This document shows, piece by piece, positions 10,594-19,901 of a stretch of DNA of 64,000 nt. Under the pieces are notes generated by a model, which saw nothing but the letters and a program-made list of their open reading frames with translations, had not been told where the DNA came from and ran no database searches. A program made the position numbers and the translations under genes. Source of the stretch: Accumulibacter sp. GTDB lineage: Bacteria > Pseudomonadota > Gammaproteobacteria > Burkholderiales > Rhodocyclaceae. The DNA lies in NCBI GenBank assembly GCA_017302455.1, contig JAFLDO010000009.1, positions 1-64,000 of the forward strand, written 5' to 3'. Positions within the stretch are counted from its first letter, which is position 1. Each line of letters opens with the position of its first letter.

Positions 10594-11660
10594 GCATCCA
10601 CGCCCGCTTCCGCCTGCCCTACCCGGCCTTCACGCTCGACATCGATGTCGACCTGCCGGCCGGCGGCGTGACAGCCGTGTTCGGCCGCTCGGGCTCCGGC
10701 AAGACGACGCTGCTGCGCTGCATCGCCGGGCTGGAACAGACGCTCGACGGCTCGCTGATCGTCAGTGGCGAAACCTGGCAGGACGGCAGCTACCGACGAC
10801 CGGTCCACCAACGCGCACTCGGCTACGTCTTCCAGGAGGCACGCCTGTTCCCGCACTTGAGCGTCGCCGCCAATCTCGACTTCGGGCGGCGCCGCATCGC
10901 CGAGAGCGAGCGGCGCGTTTCGCTGGCGCAGGTGGTCGAGCTGCTCGGTATCGCCCATCTGCTCGAACGGCGGCCCGAGCGCCTCTCGGGTGGCGAGCGC
11001 CAGCGCGTGGCGATTGCCCGTGCGCTCGCCACCAGCCCGCGCCTGCTGCTGATGGACGAGCCGCTGGCAGCGCTCGATCAGGCGCGCAAGCAGGAGATCC
11101 TGCCTTATCTCGAGCGACTGCACGACGAGCTGGCCATTCCCGTCCTCTACGTCAGCCATTCGCCCGATGAGGTGGCGCGGCTGGCCGACCACATCGTCCT
11201 GATGGAGGACGGCCGCGCCGTCGCCCAGGGCCCGCTGACCGAAACGCTGGCGCGTGTCGACCTGCCGCTGCGTCTCGGAGAAGACGTCGGCGTGGTCTTC
11301 TCCGGCCAGGTGCTCGAGCGCAACGCCGAATGGCATCTCGCGCGCATCGGCTTCGCCGGCGGCGAGATCTGGGTGCGCGACGGTGGCGCCGGCGTTGGCC
11401 GGACGGTTCGTCTGCGCATCCTGGCTCGCGACGTGAGTATTGCGCGCCACCGCCACGACGACGTCAGCATCATGAACCTCCTGCCGGCAACGATCATCAC
11501 ACATGCCGCCGAGGACCATCCGGCACTGGCGCTGCTGCAACTCCAGGTGGGCGGTACGCGCTTACTGGCGCGCCTGACCAGACACTCCGCCAATCGCCTC
11601 GAACTGGCACCAGGGCAGCAGGTATGGGTGCAGATCAAGGCGGTGGCGCTGCTTGGCTGA
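10590..11660 (+). CDS. modC: molybdate ABC transporter ATP-binding protein ModC
   Basis: ModC drives molybdate uptake. The 356-residue product has Walker A GRSGSGKT at 32-39, the ABC signature LSGGERQR, Walker B LLLMDEP, and a C-terminal regulatory MOP/TOBE domain of about 70 residues that can bind molybdate. The start is a GTG overlapping the modB stop (GTGA). The operon seems to end here; the next gene, ahpC, has its own control region. Confidence 0.94.
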   Translation: MSIHARFRLPYPAFTLDIDVDLPAGGVTAVFGRSGSGKTTLLRCIAGLEQTLDGSLIVSGETWQDGSYRRPVHQRALGYVFQEARLFPHLSVAANLDFGRRRIAESERRVSLAQVVELLGIAHLLERRPERLSGGERQRVAIARALATSPRLLLMDEPLAALDQARKQEILPYLERLHDELAIPVLYVSHSPDEVARLADHIVLMEDGRAVAQGPLTETLARVDLPLRLGEDVGVVFSGQVLERNAEWHLARIGFAGGEIWVRDGGAGVGRTVRLRILARDVSIARHRHDDVSIMNLLPATIITHAAEDHPALALLQLQVGGTRLLARLTRHSANRLELAPGQQVWVQIKAVALLG

Positions 11661-11740
11661 CACGCGCTAAGATAGCTGGCACGCCTCCCCGGCAGCCTGA
11701 CGGGGCGGGCGACAGTGGTTTCGCGGGCGGCTCGGGGTGC

Positions 11741-11777
11741 ATAGCTCAGGGCTATGACTTGGATTACGAGAATCAAT
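11741..11777 (+). promoter_or_regulatory. candidate OxyR binding site before ahpC
   Basis: ATAG-N7-CTAT at 11741-11755 matches the OxyR half-site pattern at nine of ten defined positions. After the correct 7-base spacer, 11763-11777 is a weaker second half-site. OxyR activates ahpCF in many proteobacteria, so position and motif agree. No oxyR gene is in the window. Confidence 0.5.
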
Positions 11778-11806
11778 TGGAACAATTCTGGCGACTCCAC
11801 TACTAT
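11777..11806 (+). promoter_or_regulatory. candidate sigma-70 promoter of ahpC
   Basis: TTGGAA (11777-11782) and TACTAT (11801-11806) are separated by 18 bases and lie directly downstream of the OxyR-like site, where an activator would contact RNA polymerase. The leader to the ahpC ATG would be about 40 bases. Confidence 0.45.
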
Positions 11807-11852
11807 CCGTCCGTCGCTTCTTTTATTCACCGAACTCAAAGGAGAGCTCAAG

Positions 11853-12416
11853 ATGTCATTGATCAACACCGAAATCAAACCGTTCAAGGCCACTGCTTTT
11901 CACAACGGCAAGTTTGGTCCCGTATCCGACGCCGACCTGAAAGGCAAATGGTCGGTCGTCGTTTTCTACCCGGCCGACTTCACCTTCGTCTGCCCAACCG
12001 AACTGGGCGACTTGGCGGATGAATACGCGTCCTTCCAGAAAATCGGCGTCGAGGTCTACGCGGTGTCCACCGACACCCACTTCACGCACAAGGCCTGGCA
12101 CGATGCTTCCGACACCATCAAGAAGATCCAGTACCCGATGATCGGCGACCCCACCGGCACCATCACGCGCAACTTCGATGTGATGATCGAGGAAGAGGGT
12201 CTGGCGCTGCGCGGCACGTTCGTGATCAACCCGGAAGGCGTCATCAAGGTCTGCGAGATCCACGACTTGGGCATCGGCCGCGACGCCAAGGAATTGCTGC
12301 GCAAGGTGCAGGCCGCTCAGTACGTGGCCAGCCACCCGGGCGAAGTCTGCCCGGCCAAGTGGACGCCGGGTGACGCGACGCTCGCTCCGTCGCTCGATCT
12401 GGTCGGCAAGATCTAG
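11853..12416 (+). CDS. ahpC: alkyl hydroperoxide reductase peroxidase subunit AhpC
   Basis: AhpC is a 2-Cys peroxiredoxin that reduces hydrogen peroxide and organic hydroperoxides in the cytoplasm. The 187-residue product begins [13 protein letters not shown] and has the peroxidatic Cys47 in FTFVCPTE and the resolving Cys166 in GEVCPAKW. The ATG follows AAGGAGAG. AhpF, its reductase, is encoded next. The pair may protect oxygen-sensitive nitrogenase during micro-aerobic growth, which is inference from neighbourhood. Confidence 0.96.
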   Translation: MSLINTEIKPFKATAFHNGKFGPVSDADLKGKWSVVVFYPADFTFVCPTELGDLADEYASFQKIGVEVYAVSTDTHFTHKAWHDASDTIKKIQYPMIGDPTGTITRNFDVMIEEEGLALRGTFVINPEGVIKVCEIHDLGIGRDAKELLRKVQAAQYVASHPGEVCPAKWTPGDATLAPSLDLVGKI

Positions 12417-12441
12417 GACCAGAGGCACTTGTTGGTCGCGC

Positions 12442-12462
12442 CGCCGGGAGCTTTTCCCGGCG
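12442..12462 (+). repeat. hairpin in the ahpC-ahpF spacer
   Basis: CGCCGGGA (12442-12449) pairs with TCCCGGCG (12455-12462) around a 5-base loop. No T run follows it; it precedes the stronger hairpin at 12484. Confidence 0.5.
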
Positions 12463-12483
12463 CGCGATGCCGGGTCCCAGCGC

Positions 12484-12521
12484 AAAGGGGCCGCAGAGCA
12501 AGCTGCTTCGCGGCCCCTTTT
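12484..12521 (+). terminator. Rho-independent terminator or attenuator between ahpC and ahpF
   Basis: AAAGGGGCCGC (12484-12494) pairs with GCGGCCCCTTT (12510-12520), followed by another T. Such a structure would end much of the ahpC message and let a fraction read into ahpF, fitting the known excess of AhpC over AhpF. Confidence 0.75.
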
Positions 12522-12549
12522 CCATGACACTCGACAAGGAAGAACTCAC

Positions 12550-14109
12550 ATGCTGGACGCAAACATCAAAACACAACTCACGGCCTATCTGGAAAAGATC
12601 CGCCAGCCGATCGAACTCGTCGCCTCACTCGACGGCAGCGAGAAGGCGGGCGAGATGTGGGCGCTGCTTCAGGACATTGCCGCGCTCTCGGACAAGGTCA
12701 GCATCAGGAACGATGGCGTTGCCCCGCGCAAGCCTTCCTTTGCCGTCGCCCGGGCTGGCGAGCCGGCGCGAATCCGCTTTGCCGGCATCCCGATGGGGCA
12801 CGAATTCACGTCGCTGATCCTGGCTCTCCTGCAGGTCGGCGGTCATCCGCCGAAGGCCGAAGCCAGCACCATCGAGGAAATCCGCGCCATTCCCGGGACA
12901 TTTCACTTCGAGACCTTCATCTCGCTCTCCTGCCATAACTGCCCCGATGTCGTCCAGGCACTGAACCTGATGGCCGTGCTGAACCCCGGCATCAGCCACG
13001 AGATGATCGATGGCGCGCTGTTCCAGGACGAGGTGACCAGCCGGCAGATCATGGGGGTTCCCACCGTTCTGTTGAATGGCGAACACTTCGGCCAGGGCCG
13101 CATGCTGCTCGAGGAGATCGTCGGCAAGATCGATACCGGCGCCCTGCAGCGTGAAGCCGAGAAGATCTCGGCGCGCGAGCCCTTCGACGTGCTGATCGTC
13201 GGCGGTGGCCCGGCCGGCGCCGCCGCAGCGATCTACGCGGCCCGCAAGGGGATTCGCACGGGGGTGGTCAGCGAACGCTTCGGTGGCCAGGTGCTCGACA
13301 CGCTGGGGATCGAGAACTTCATTTCCGTCAGCCAGACCGACGGCCCGAAACTCGCCGCCGGGCTGGAGCAGCACGTCCGCGAATACGACGTCGATGTCAT
13401 GGACCTGCAACGCGCCGAGGCGCTGCTACCGGGCAGCGATGGCGGGCCGAGCGAAATCCGCCTGGCCAGCGGCGCCAAGCTGCGCAGCCAGACGGTGATC
13501 CTCGCCACGGGCGCACGCTGGCGCGAGATGAACGTTCCCGGCGAGAAGGAGTATCGCGGTCACGGCGTGGCCTATTGCCCGCACTGTGACGGCCCGCTGT
13601 TCAAGGGCAAGCGCGTGGCGGTGATCGGCGGCGGCAACTCCGGGGTCGAGGCGGCGATCGACCTTGCCGGCGTCGTCGCGCACGTCACTGTGCTCGAATT
13701 CGACAGCATTCTGCGTGCCGACGCCATCCTGCAGAAGAAGCTTTTCAGTCTTGCCAACGTCAAGGTGATCACCAGCGCCCTGACCACCGAAGTGACCGGT
13801 GACGGCAAGAAAGTCAACGGCCTGGTCTACACCGACCGTAGCAGCGGCGAAGCGCATCGCGTCGAGCTCGAAGGCGTCTTCGTGCAGATCGGCCTGTTGC
13901 CGAATACCGAGTGGCTGAAGGGGACGATCGCCCTCTCGCCACGCGGCGAAATCGAGATCGACGCTCGCGGTGAGACCTCGCTGCCGGGCGTCTTCGCTGC
14001 CGGTGATGTCACGACAGTGCCTTACAAGCAGATCGTCATCGCGATGGGAGAAGGGGCCAAGGCTTCCTTGAGTGCCTTCGATTACCTGATTCGCAGTTCA
14101 GTCACCTGA
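12550..14109 (+). CDS. ahpF: alkyl hydroperoxide reductase flavoprotein subunit AhpF
   Basis: AhpF passes electrons from NADH through FAD and two disulfides to AhpC. The 519-residue product has an N-terminal double thioredoxin-like domain with the CHNC pair (Cys128, Cys131), a dinucleotide-binding GGGPAG at 218-223, the thioredoxin-reductase-type CPHC pair (Cys343, Cys346) and a second Rossmann GGGNSG. Length and order match the family. The ATG lies 30 bases beyond the attenuator hairpin. Confidence 0.96.
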   Translation: MLDANIKTQLTAYLEKIRQPIELVASLDGSEKAGEMWALLQDIAALSDKVSIRNDGVAPRKPSFAVARAGEPARIRFAGIPMGHEFTSLILALLQVGGHPPKAEASTIEEIRAIPGTFHFETFISLSCHNCPDVVQALNLMAVLNPGISHEMIDGALFQDEVTSRQIMGVPTVLLNGEHFGQGRMLLEEIVGKIDTGALQREAEKISAREPFDVLIVGGGPAGAAAAIYAARKGIRTGVVSERFGGQVLDTLGIENFISVSQTDGPKLAAGLEQHVREYDVDVMDLQRAEALLPGSDGGPSEIRLASGAKLRSQTVILATGARWREMNVPGEKEYRGHGVAYCPHCDGPLFKGKRVAVIGGGNSGVEAAIDLAGVVAHVTVLEFDSILRADAILQKKLFSLANVKVITSALTTEVTGDGKKVNGLVYTDRSSGEAHRVELEGVFVQIGLLPNTEWLKGTIALSPRGEIEIDARGETSLPGVFAAGDVTTVPYKQIVIAMGEGAKASLSAFDYLIRSSVT

Positions 14110-14271
14110 GAGGCGGGGAGGATCTCGCCGCGGTTTCACGGAACAGGTCGGCAAGCGTGGTGGCGTAGCTCCCGGCAGTTTGCAGCGTGCGGGAAGCAAT
14201 GGAGGGCAACCTTCTCGAGCTTGCCTGTGGAACGGCGATGAGCTGTCCGTGGTGCACCACGGATAGGTCCT

Positions 14272-14412
14272 CCCGGCCGCGGCCAGTTGTGCGCGCGCAG
14301 ACTGAAGATTGCTCTCCTCATTTTGTGGATCGAGCCGCGCCACGAGTTGGCCAGGTCCAACGGTTTCGACGAGGCCCACCGTCCGCTCGACCAGCCGGCC
14401 ATCGATGCGAGA
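14272..14412 (-). pseudogene. remnant of an RND efflux membrane-fusion protein
   Basis: In one minus-strand frame this stretch reads RIDGRLVERTVGLVE, then GPGQLVARLDPQNEESNLQS and ARAQLAAAG. This is the biotinyl-lipoyl hinge region of HlyD/RND periplasmic adaptors. There is no plausible start or signal peptide and the sequence degenerates on both sides, so only about 50 codons remain of a protein of around 370. The rest of the 14110-14504 spacer holds nothing else I can name. Confidence 0.6.
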
Positions 14413-14504
14413 CGACTCAGACCAGGGACTTTCGATTGACGCGGCTGGAATGAGGCTACCATGCTCCGGCCATTACCGTAGAATCTGCGATCCCTACTCT
14501 GGAT

Positions 14505-16268
14505 GTGAGCACAGTGCCCGCCATTGCTTACCTGAATCGCCTGCTACCTGGGCTGCAGCCCCTGCTCAAGTACCGTGCCGAAGACTGGCCACACGACTTC
14601 AGTGCAGGCTTGTCGGTCGCTGCGGTGTCGATTCCGGTGGCCATCGCCTACGCCGAAGTGGCGGGGCTGAGCCCCTCTGCGGGCCTCTATTCGTCGATCC
14701 TGCCGATGATCGTCTATGCGCTCGCCGGTACCTCGCGACAGATGATCATCGGCCCCGACGCCGCCACCTGTGCCATGATCGCCGCCGTCGTCGCGCCTCT
14801 GGCGGCGGGAAACAGCGGTGTCTATCTCTCGTTCAGCATTGCCCTGACGCTTCTCACGGGCATCTTCTGTATCGCCGCCAGCTTCCTGCGCCTCGGCGGC
14901 CTCGCCGATTTCCTCGCCCGGCCGATCCTCGTCGGTCTCCTCAACGGCATCTCCCTGTCAATCATGGTCGGCCAGGTGGGCAAGGTGCTCGGCAGCAAAG
15001 GCCAAGCCAGCCGCTTCTTCCGCCAGATACTCGAGATCCCGGAACTGGTGTTGCAGGCGCACGTCCCGACGGTCCTGCTGTCGCTCGGCTGTGTGCTGGT
15101 GATGTCCGTGATGCCGCGCCTGTCGAAGCGCATACCGGCGTCGCTGGTGACCATGATCCTCGCCGCCCTGGCCGCCTACTCGCTGCGTCTCGACGAAATG
15201 GGCGTGGCGCTGATCGGTCCGGTGGCCAGCGGCCTGCCGACGCTCGACTGGCCTGAGCTGCAGTTGCACGAGGTCGGTGATCTGGCCGGCTCGGCGGCCG
15301 GCCTGGGGCTGGTGTTGTTCACCAGCGGCATGCTGACGGCGCGCAGCTTTGCCGAGCGCAACCGCTACGACATCGACGTCGACCGCGAATTCGCCGCCTT
15401 CGGTATGGCCAACATCGTTTCCGCCCTGTCACAGGGCTTCGCGGTCACCGGTTCGTCATCACGCACCGCGGTCAATGACGCCAATGGCGGGCGCACTCAG
15501 ATGGTCAGCATCATCGCCGCCGTCGCCATCGCGCTTCTGCTCCTGGCTGGTACTGCTTCGCTGGCGTGGTTGCCGATTCCGGCGCTTGGCGTTGTGCTCA
15601 TCTTTGCTTCGTGGTCCCTGCTCGACCTGCAGGTATTCCGCCGTTACCACCAGGTCGAACGGGCAGCACTGCTGCTCGGCGCCGTCACCATGCTCGGTGT
15701 CCTCGCGTTCGGTGCCATCAAGGCGATCATGCTGGCGGTCACTCTGGCCTTGCTGATGTTCGTGCGCCGCGTGGCGCGCCCTGCGCTCGAAGAACTCGTC
15801 GTCGTCGACGGCCGCTCCGGGCTTTACAACCGCCTCCTGTTTCCAGACGCAACGCCGATTGGTGGCCTCCTTCTGCTGCGCTTCTGCGGGCCGTTGGTGT
15901 TCTTCAACGCCAGCCATTTCCGTAGCGAGGTGCAACGCGCCATCGCCCGACAGACGCTGCCTGTCGAACGTGTGGTGCTCGACTTGATTCCGATGACCAA
16001 CCTCGACATCACCGGCATCGACATGCTCGAGCGGCTGGACGAGGAACTCGCCGCTCAGGGTATCGTCCTTACCCTTGCCGGCCGGCAGATCGAGTTCGAG
16101 CGCTGGCTGGAGATCACCGGCCACCCCGACGAGTCGCTGCGCCAGCGCGCCTATCCGACGATGCGCCAAGCGATCCGCGAGTGGCACGGGCGCGAGGAGA
16201 CGGCCACCGACGACGCTGAGGAGGTTGTTGCCGAGGATGCTCGGGGGGACAGCAGGCAAGGCGGCTAG
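14505..16268 (+). CDS. SulP family inorganic anion transporter with STAS domain
   Basis: The 587-residue product has the SulP plan: about 10-12 membrane segments with the conserved VSIPVAIAYAEVAGLSPSAGLY entry region, then a cytoplasmic STAS domain from about residue 440 to 560 (VVLDLIPMTNLDITGIDMLE). Family members carry sulfate, bicarbonate, molybdate or organic anions, and the substrate cannot be read from sequence. The start is probably GTG at 14505. No sulfate-assimilation genes are beside it. Confidence 0.88.
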   Translation: MSTVPAIAYLNRLLPGLQPLLKYRAEDWPHDFSAGLSVAAVSIPVAIAYAEVAGLSPSAGLYSSILPMIVYALAGTSRQMIIGPDAATCAMIAAVVAPLAAGNSGVYLSFSIALTLLTGIFCIAASFLRLGGLADFLARPILVGLLNGISLSIMVGQVGKVLGSKGQASRFFRQILEIPELVLQAHVPTVLLSLGCVLVMSVMPRLSKRIPASLVTMILAALAAYSLRLDEMGVALIGPVASGLPTLDWPELQLHEVGDLAGSAAGLGLVLFTSGMLTARSFAERNRYDIDVDREFAAFGMANIVSALSQGFAVTGSSSRTAVNDANGGRTQMVSIIAAVAIALLLLAGTASLAWLPIPALGVVLIFASWSLLDLQVFRRYHQVERAALLLGAVTMLGVLAFGAIKAIMLAVTLALLMFVRRVARPALEELVVVDGRSGLYNRLLFPDATPIGGLLLLRFCGPLVFFNASHFRSEVQRAIARQTLPVERVVLDLIPMTNLDITGIDMLERLDEELAAQGIVLTLAGRQIEFERWLEITGHPDESLRQRAYPTMRQAIREWHGREETATDDAEEVVAEDARGDSRQGG

Positions 16269-16278
16269 AAAATCCAAC

Positions 16279-16569
16279 GTGAACGACGGACCCGGTGCGC
16301 CCGCTGTTCACCGCGGAAACGTGACGCCACCGACATTCCCGTACGCCCTGGCACCAGTCGATCGCACCTTGTGGGGATTCAACAACGCTCTCATCGCCGG
16401 CGTTGCCAAGCCGCTCGCGGCGATCCACCGTGCGCCGATCTCGCCCTTCGCGCGCGAGCGCATCCGCGGTTTTGCCGGGAACCTCGTGTCTCCACGCAAG
16501 GTGGCGGCGAACATCTTGCACATCAACCGCTTGATCAGCAACGAACTGTCGGGTAACGTTCGGCCATGA
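16279..16569 (+). CDS. short MlaA/VacJ-like protein, possibly a truncated gene
   Basis: The reading frame from GTG at 16279 encodes 96 residues. The stretch VDRTLWGFNNALIAGVAKPL and the following PISPFARERIRGFAGNLVSP resemble the N-terminal part of MlaA lipoproteins (normally about 230 residues). No signal peptide or lipobox is present. Its TGA overlaps the ATG of the next gene (ATGA), a coupling suggesting the short frame is real and translated. It may be a domesticated fragment. Start codon and function are uncertain. Confidence 0.5.
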   Translation: MNDGPGAPAVHRGNVTPPTFPYALAPVDRTLWGFNNALIAGVAKPLAAIHRAPISPFARERIRGFAGNLVSPRKVAANILHINRLISNELSGNVRP

Positions 16570-18287
16570 AGACACCCGACTCGACCAACGATCTGCGCCA
16601 CAAGCTCAGCAAGGAGCTGGAACGCAAGCGAGCCCTGCTGATCGATCGCCACCCCAATGCCCGCAATTCGCTCCGCATCATGCTGTCGGCGCTGGGCGTC
16701 ACCGCCGTGCACAACGCCGGCAGCTCGGCCGAGGTGTTGCGACAGGTCAAGGCCCATCACTTCGATATCATCCTGTCCGACTACCAGCTCGAGGACGGAC
16801 GCGATGGCCAGCAACTGCTCGAGGAACTACGCCAGCAGCATCTGGTGGCGCTGACCACCGTCTTCATCATCATTACCAGCGAGCGTGCTTATCACAACGT
16901 TGTTTCGGTCGCCGAACTGGCACCTGACGACTATCTGATCAAGCCCTTCACGGCCGACGAGTTGCATGGCCGGCTGATACGCGCACTCTACAAGAAGCAT
17001 TTTTTTGCTCAGCTCTACGAGCAACTCGATAACGGCGCCTTCAGTGAAGCGCTGACAACCTGTGAAGGCCTGGTTGCGCAAGAGAGCGGCTTCCTGTTCG
17101 ACGCCCTGCGCCTGAAGGGAGAAATCCTCAATGCTCTTGGCCGCCATGTCGAAGCAAAGGCGGTGTACGAGCAGGTGCTCGAACAACGCGTCGTTCCGTG
17201 GGCCAAGATGGGCCTGGCCATGGCTTTGCGTGGTCAGCAACAGATGACCGAAGCCCTTGCTGTCGGAGAGTCCCTGGTCGACGATTTCCCCGAGTTTACG
17301 GCGGCCTACGACTTCCTCGCGGAAGTACAGGAAGACATGGGCCAGTCTGCCGAAGCGCAGGAAACCCTGCAACGCGCAGCGACGATTTCTCCGAACAACT
17401 CGTCGCGACAGCGGCTGGTGGGCGACGTGGCGGCACGTAACAACGATTTGCCGGCGGCGGAAAAAGCGTACGGCAAAGTGCTCGAGCGCCGCCGCGGCTC
17501 GTCGCTGAAGAACATCGACGACTACACCAACCTGTCGCGCATCATGGTGGAACGTGGTCACACGGAGGGCGCCAAGAAGATCAATGATGAACTTCGGCGT
17601 GACTGGCGGGGCAACAAGCAAGGTGAGTTGGCCGCACTGGTCATGGAAGGACTGTGCGCCGAGAAGGAGGGCGATCCAGCCAAGGCCAAGCGCGCCGTGG
17701 AACAAGCTATCCTCCTGCACGAAGCAATCAAGAACGAAGGCGGGGCGGCACCGGTTTCGCAGAATCTGACTCTCGACCTGGCGCAGGCGTGTCTGGCGAC
17801 CGGTAACGAGGCTGCCGCGCAGGAGATCGTTCGCAAGGTAGCCGCCGAAAACCATGAGAACCGAGCCATGATCGCCCAGGTGCAAAACATCTACACCAAG
17901 GCGGGGATGGAACAGAATGGTCAGGAACTCCTCGCGCAGGTCGGACGGGAAATCGTCGAGCTCAACAATCGCGGCGTGCTGGCAGCACGCAGCGGCGACG
18001 TGCAGGGGTCTGTGCAACTGCTGATGGAGGCTGCCGAACGCGTGCCCAACCTCCAGTTTCTGGTCAATGCCACAAAGGCGATTTTTACCCTGCTCGAAAT
18101 CAAGGGCTGGGATGCGAACCTGGCCAAACGTGGTCTGCGCTATCTGGAGATGGCGCAGACCAAAGATATCCGCAATCCGCGAGTAATTTCGGCGCGCGAG
18201 ACGTACCAGCGCGTCGCACGCAAGTACGGGGTTCCCATCGTGCCGTTCGGCGCCGCCCGAAACCCCGCCGAGAAGCCGGGTACCTAA
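16566..18287 (+). CDS. response-regulator receiver domain fused to TPR repeats
   Basis: This 573-residue cytoplasmic protein has a REC domain at about 20-140 with phospho-acceptor Asp72 (ILSDYQLEDG) and Lys126 in LIKPF, followed by about ten TPR-like helical pairs to residue 540. There is no DNA-binding or enzymatic output domain, so signalling would be through protein contacts. No histidine kinase is adjacent. The start overlaps the stop of the MlaA-like frame, and its TAA shares bases with the stop of the convergent LysR gene (CTAA). Confidence 0.85.
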   Translation: MKTPDSTNDLRHKLSKELERKRALLIDRHPNARNSLRIMLSALGVTAVHNAGSSAEVLRQVKAHHFDIILSDYQLEDGRDGQQLLEELRQQHLVALTTVFIIITSERAYHNVVSVAELAPDDYLIKPFTADELHGRLIRALYKKHFFAQLYEQLDNGAFSEALTTCEGLVAQESGFLFDALRLKGEILNALGRHVEAKAVYEQVLEQRVVPWAKMGLAMALRGQQQMTEALAVGESLVDDFPEFTAAYDFLAEVQEDMGQSAEAQETLQRAATISPNNSSRQRLVGDVAARNNDLPAAEKAYGKVLERRRGSSLKNIDDYTNLSRIMVERGHTEGAKKINDELRRDWRGNKQGELAALVMEGLCAEKEGDPAKAKRAVEQAILLHEAIKNEGGAAPVSQNLTLDLAQACLATGNEAAAQEIVRKVAAENHENRAMIAQVQNIYTKAGMEQNGQELLAQVGREIVELNNRGVLAARSGDVQGSVQLLMEAAERVPNLQFLVNATKAIFTLLEIKGWDANLAKRGLRYLEMAQTKDIRNPRVISARETYQRVARKYGVPIVPFGAARNPAEKPGT

Positions 18288-19213
18288 GCGGCTGTGCCCG
18301 CTCCCTGGCCGTAGCGGGGCGAGTTGGCGTCAAGCAGCAGGTGGTCGAGAAACGCGCGCGCCGGCAAGGACAGGATCTTCGACTTCAGATGCACCGCGCG
18401 CCAGGGTTTGCGCAGCGGAAAGCCGTTGATGTCGAGAATGCACAGGCCGCCGCTTGCCGGATCGGCCGGCAAGGCGTGCCGAGAGAGCACTGCCGGTCCC
18501 ATACCGCTCGCCACCAGGTCGCAGATCGCCTCGTTGCTGTTGAGCGTCAGCTTGACGTCAAGTTTCAACCCGATCGCCTGCAGGTGCGTGTCGATCGTGC
18601 GGCGGGAACCGGAGCCCACTTCACGGAGAATGAAACGCTCGCCGGCAAGCGCCGCGAGTTCCAACGACTGTCCCGCGGCCCAGTGACCGAGAGCAGCAAT
18701 CACCACCAGTTCGTTATCGAGAAACGGGTAGCTGACGACCTCGAGTTCTTCGGGCGGGTACAGCATGATGTAGAGATCGTCCTGATTGCCGCGCATGCGC
18801 GCGACAAGGCGATCCCGGTCAGTGATTTCCATGGCGATGTCGATCTCCGGAAAGCGCCGACAGAAATTCCCCAGCATGCGTGGCAGAAAGTATCGGGCAG
18901 TACTCACCAGCGCCACCCGCAGGCGGCCGCGCTGCAAGCCCTTCAGGTCATCGATCACCGATTCGAAGCGGCTCCAGACGTCGTCCAGCAGCCGTACGGT
19001 GTTGAGCATCTCCTCCCCGGCCTGGGTCAGCGCCACCTCGCGGCCTTCCTGGGCGAACAGCGGCAATCCCACGCTGTCGACGATCTGCCGGACCTGTAGC
19101 GAGACTGCCGGCTGCGTCAGGTGCAGCGCCTCGGCCGCCTTGGTGAAACTGCCATGCCGGGCCACGGCCGCAAAAGTATCGAGTTGGCGGAAGGTGATGC
19201 GGCGACGAGGCAT
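18284..19213 (-). CDS. LysR family transcriptional regulator, CbbR-like
   Basis: The 309-residue regulator has an N-terminal winged helix-turn-helix (FRQLDTFAAVARHGSFTKAA, then LHLTQPAVSLQVRQI) and a periplasmic-binding-like effector domain. The sequence style is that of CbbR, which controls Calvin-cycle genes, but no RuBisCO genes are in the window, so target and effector are open. It diverges from a TerB-like gene 127 bases away, the commonest arrangement for a LysR target. It converges on the REC-TPR gene with a 4-base overlap. Confidence 0.85.
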   Translation of the reverse strand: MPRRRITFRQLDTFAAVARHGSFTKAAEALHLTQPAVSLQVRQIVDSVGLPLFAQEGREVALTQAGEEMLNTVRLLDDVWSRFESVIDDLKGLQRGRLRVALVSTARYFLPRMLGNFCRRFPEIDIAMEITDRDRLVARMRGNQDDLYIMLYPPEELEVVSYPFLDNELVVIAALGHWAAGQSLELAALAGERFILREVGSGSRRTIDTHLQAIGLKLDVKLTLNSNEAICDLVASGMGPAVLSRHALPADPASGGLCILDINGFPLRKPWRAVHLKSKILSLPARAFLDHLLLDANSPRYGQGAGTAA

Positions 19214-19340
19214 CCATAAGCTCCAGCAAATAGGTTAAGCAAGTTTATATGATTTGACGTAATTCGTCTGCGTGCGCATAGTTCGCTCGTCGAGCAACAG
19301 ATGCCGACCGAACCCGTACCAACCACCCCAGGAGAAACAC

Positions 19341-19901
19341 ATGCGTCACTACACCTCGGACAGCACCCAAGCCATGGCACGCGTTGTATCTCTCGCCCTG
19401 CTCGCCGATGGTGGGCTGGACAACAGCGAGATCCAGGCACTCCAGAAGCACTCGATTCTCGACAATCTGAACATTGACCCGGAAACCTTCGATCAGGTCA
19501 TGCATGAGTTCTGCAACGACATCCTGCAGTCGGCCCGCGCTCCCAATGTTGGACAGATCGAGATCGATCGCGAAGTGATCGATCATCTTCTCGGCGACAT
19601 TCGCTCGCCTGAACTGCAGAAGGAGGCGCTGCGCGCCATGCTCGACATCGTCAATGCCGATTGGTCCCTCAGCGGCGGCGAAGCCGTTCTCGTGTCCCAG
19701 GCGATGAGCCTCTGGGGACTCGAGTTGCACCACCGGACGCCTGCCGGAGGAAGAACGGATCTGCGTCAGTCGCTGCACATCGAGCGGCAGGAGCGGCCGC
19801 CCGTTGAGGGGTCGGAGAGCGCACTACATGTCGAGCGACTGACCCTGCTGCTGAACTCGAGCGTTAGTGACGCCCACCCAGCCCCAGGTAGCTTTCAATG
19901 A
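19341..19901 (+). CDS. TerB-like protein
   Basis: The 186-residue product starts MRHYTSDSTQAMARV after AGGAG. Residues 10-130 are all-helical with the acidic pattern of the TerB (tellurite-resistance B-like) fold: AMARVVSLALLADGGLDNSE and MLDIVNADWSLSGGE repeat the same helix-Asp pattern twice, as TerB does. TerB-like domains bind metals or act in membrane stress complexes; no other ter operon genes are adjacent. The last 40 residues look disordered and its 3' end overlaps the convergent livF gene by 38 bases. Confidence 0.65.
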   Translation: MRHYTSDSTQAMARVVSLALLADGGLDNSEIQALQKHSILDNLNIDPETFDQVMHEFCNDILQSARAPNVGQIEIDREVIDHLLGDIRSPELQKEALRAMLDIVNADWSLSGGEAVLVSQAMSLWGLELHHRTPAGGRTDLRQSLHIERQERPPVEGSESALHVERLTLLLNSSVSDAHPAPGSFQ

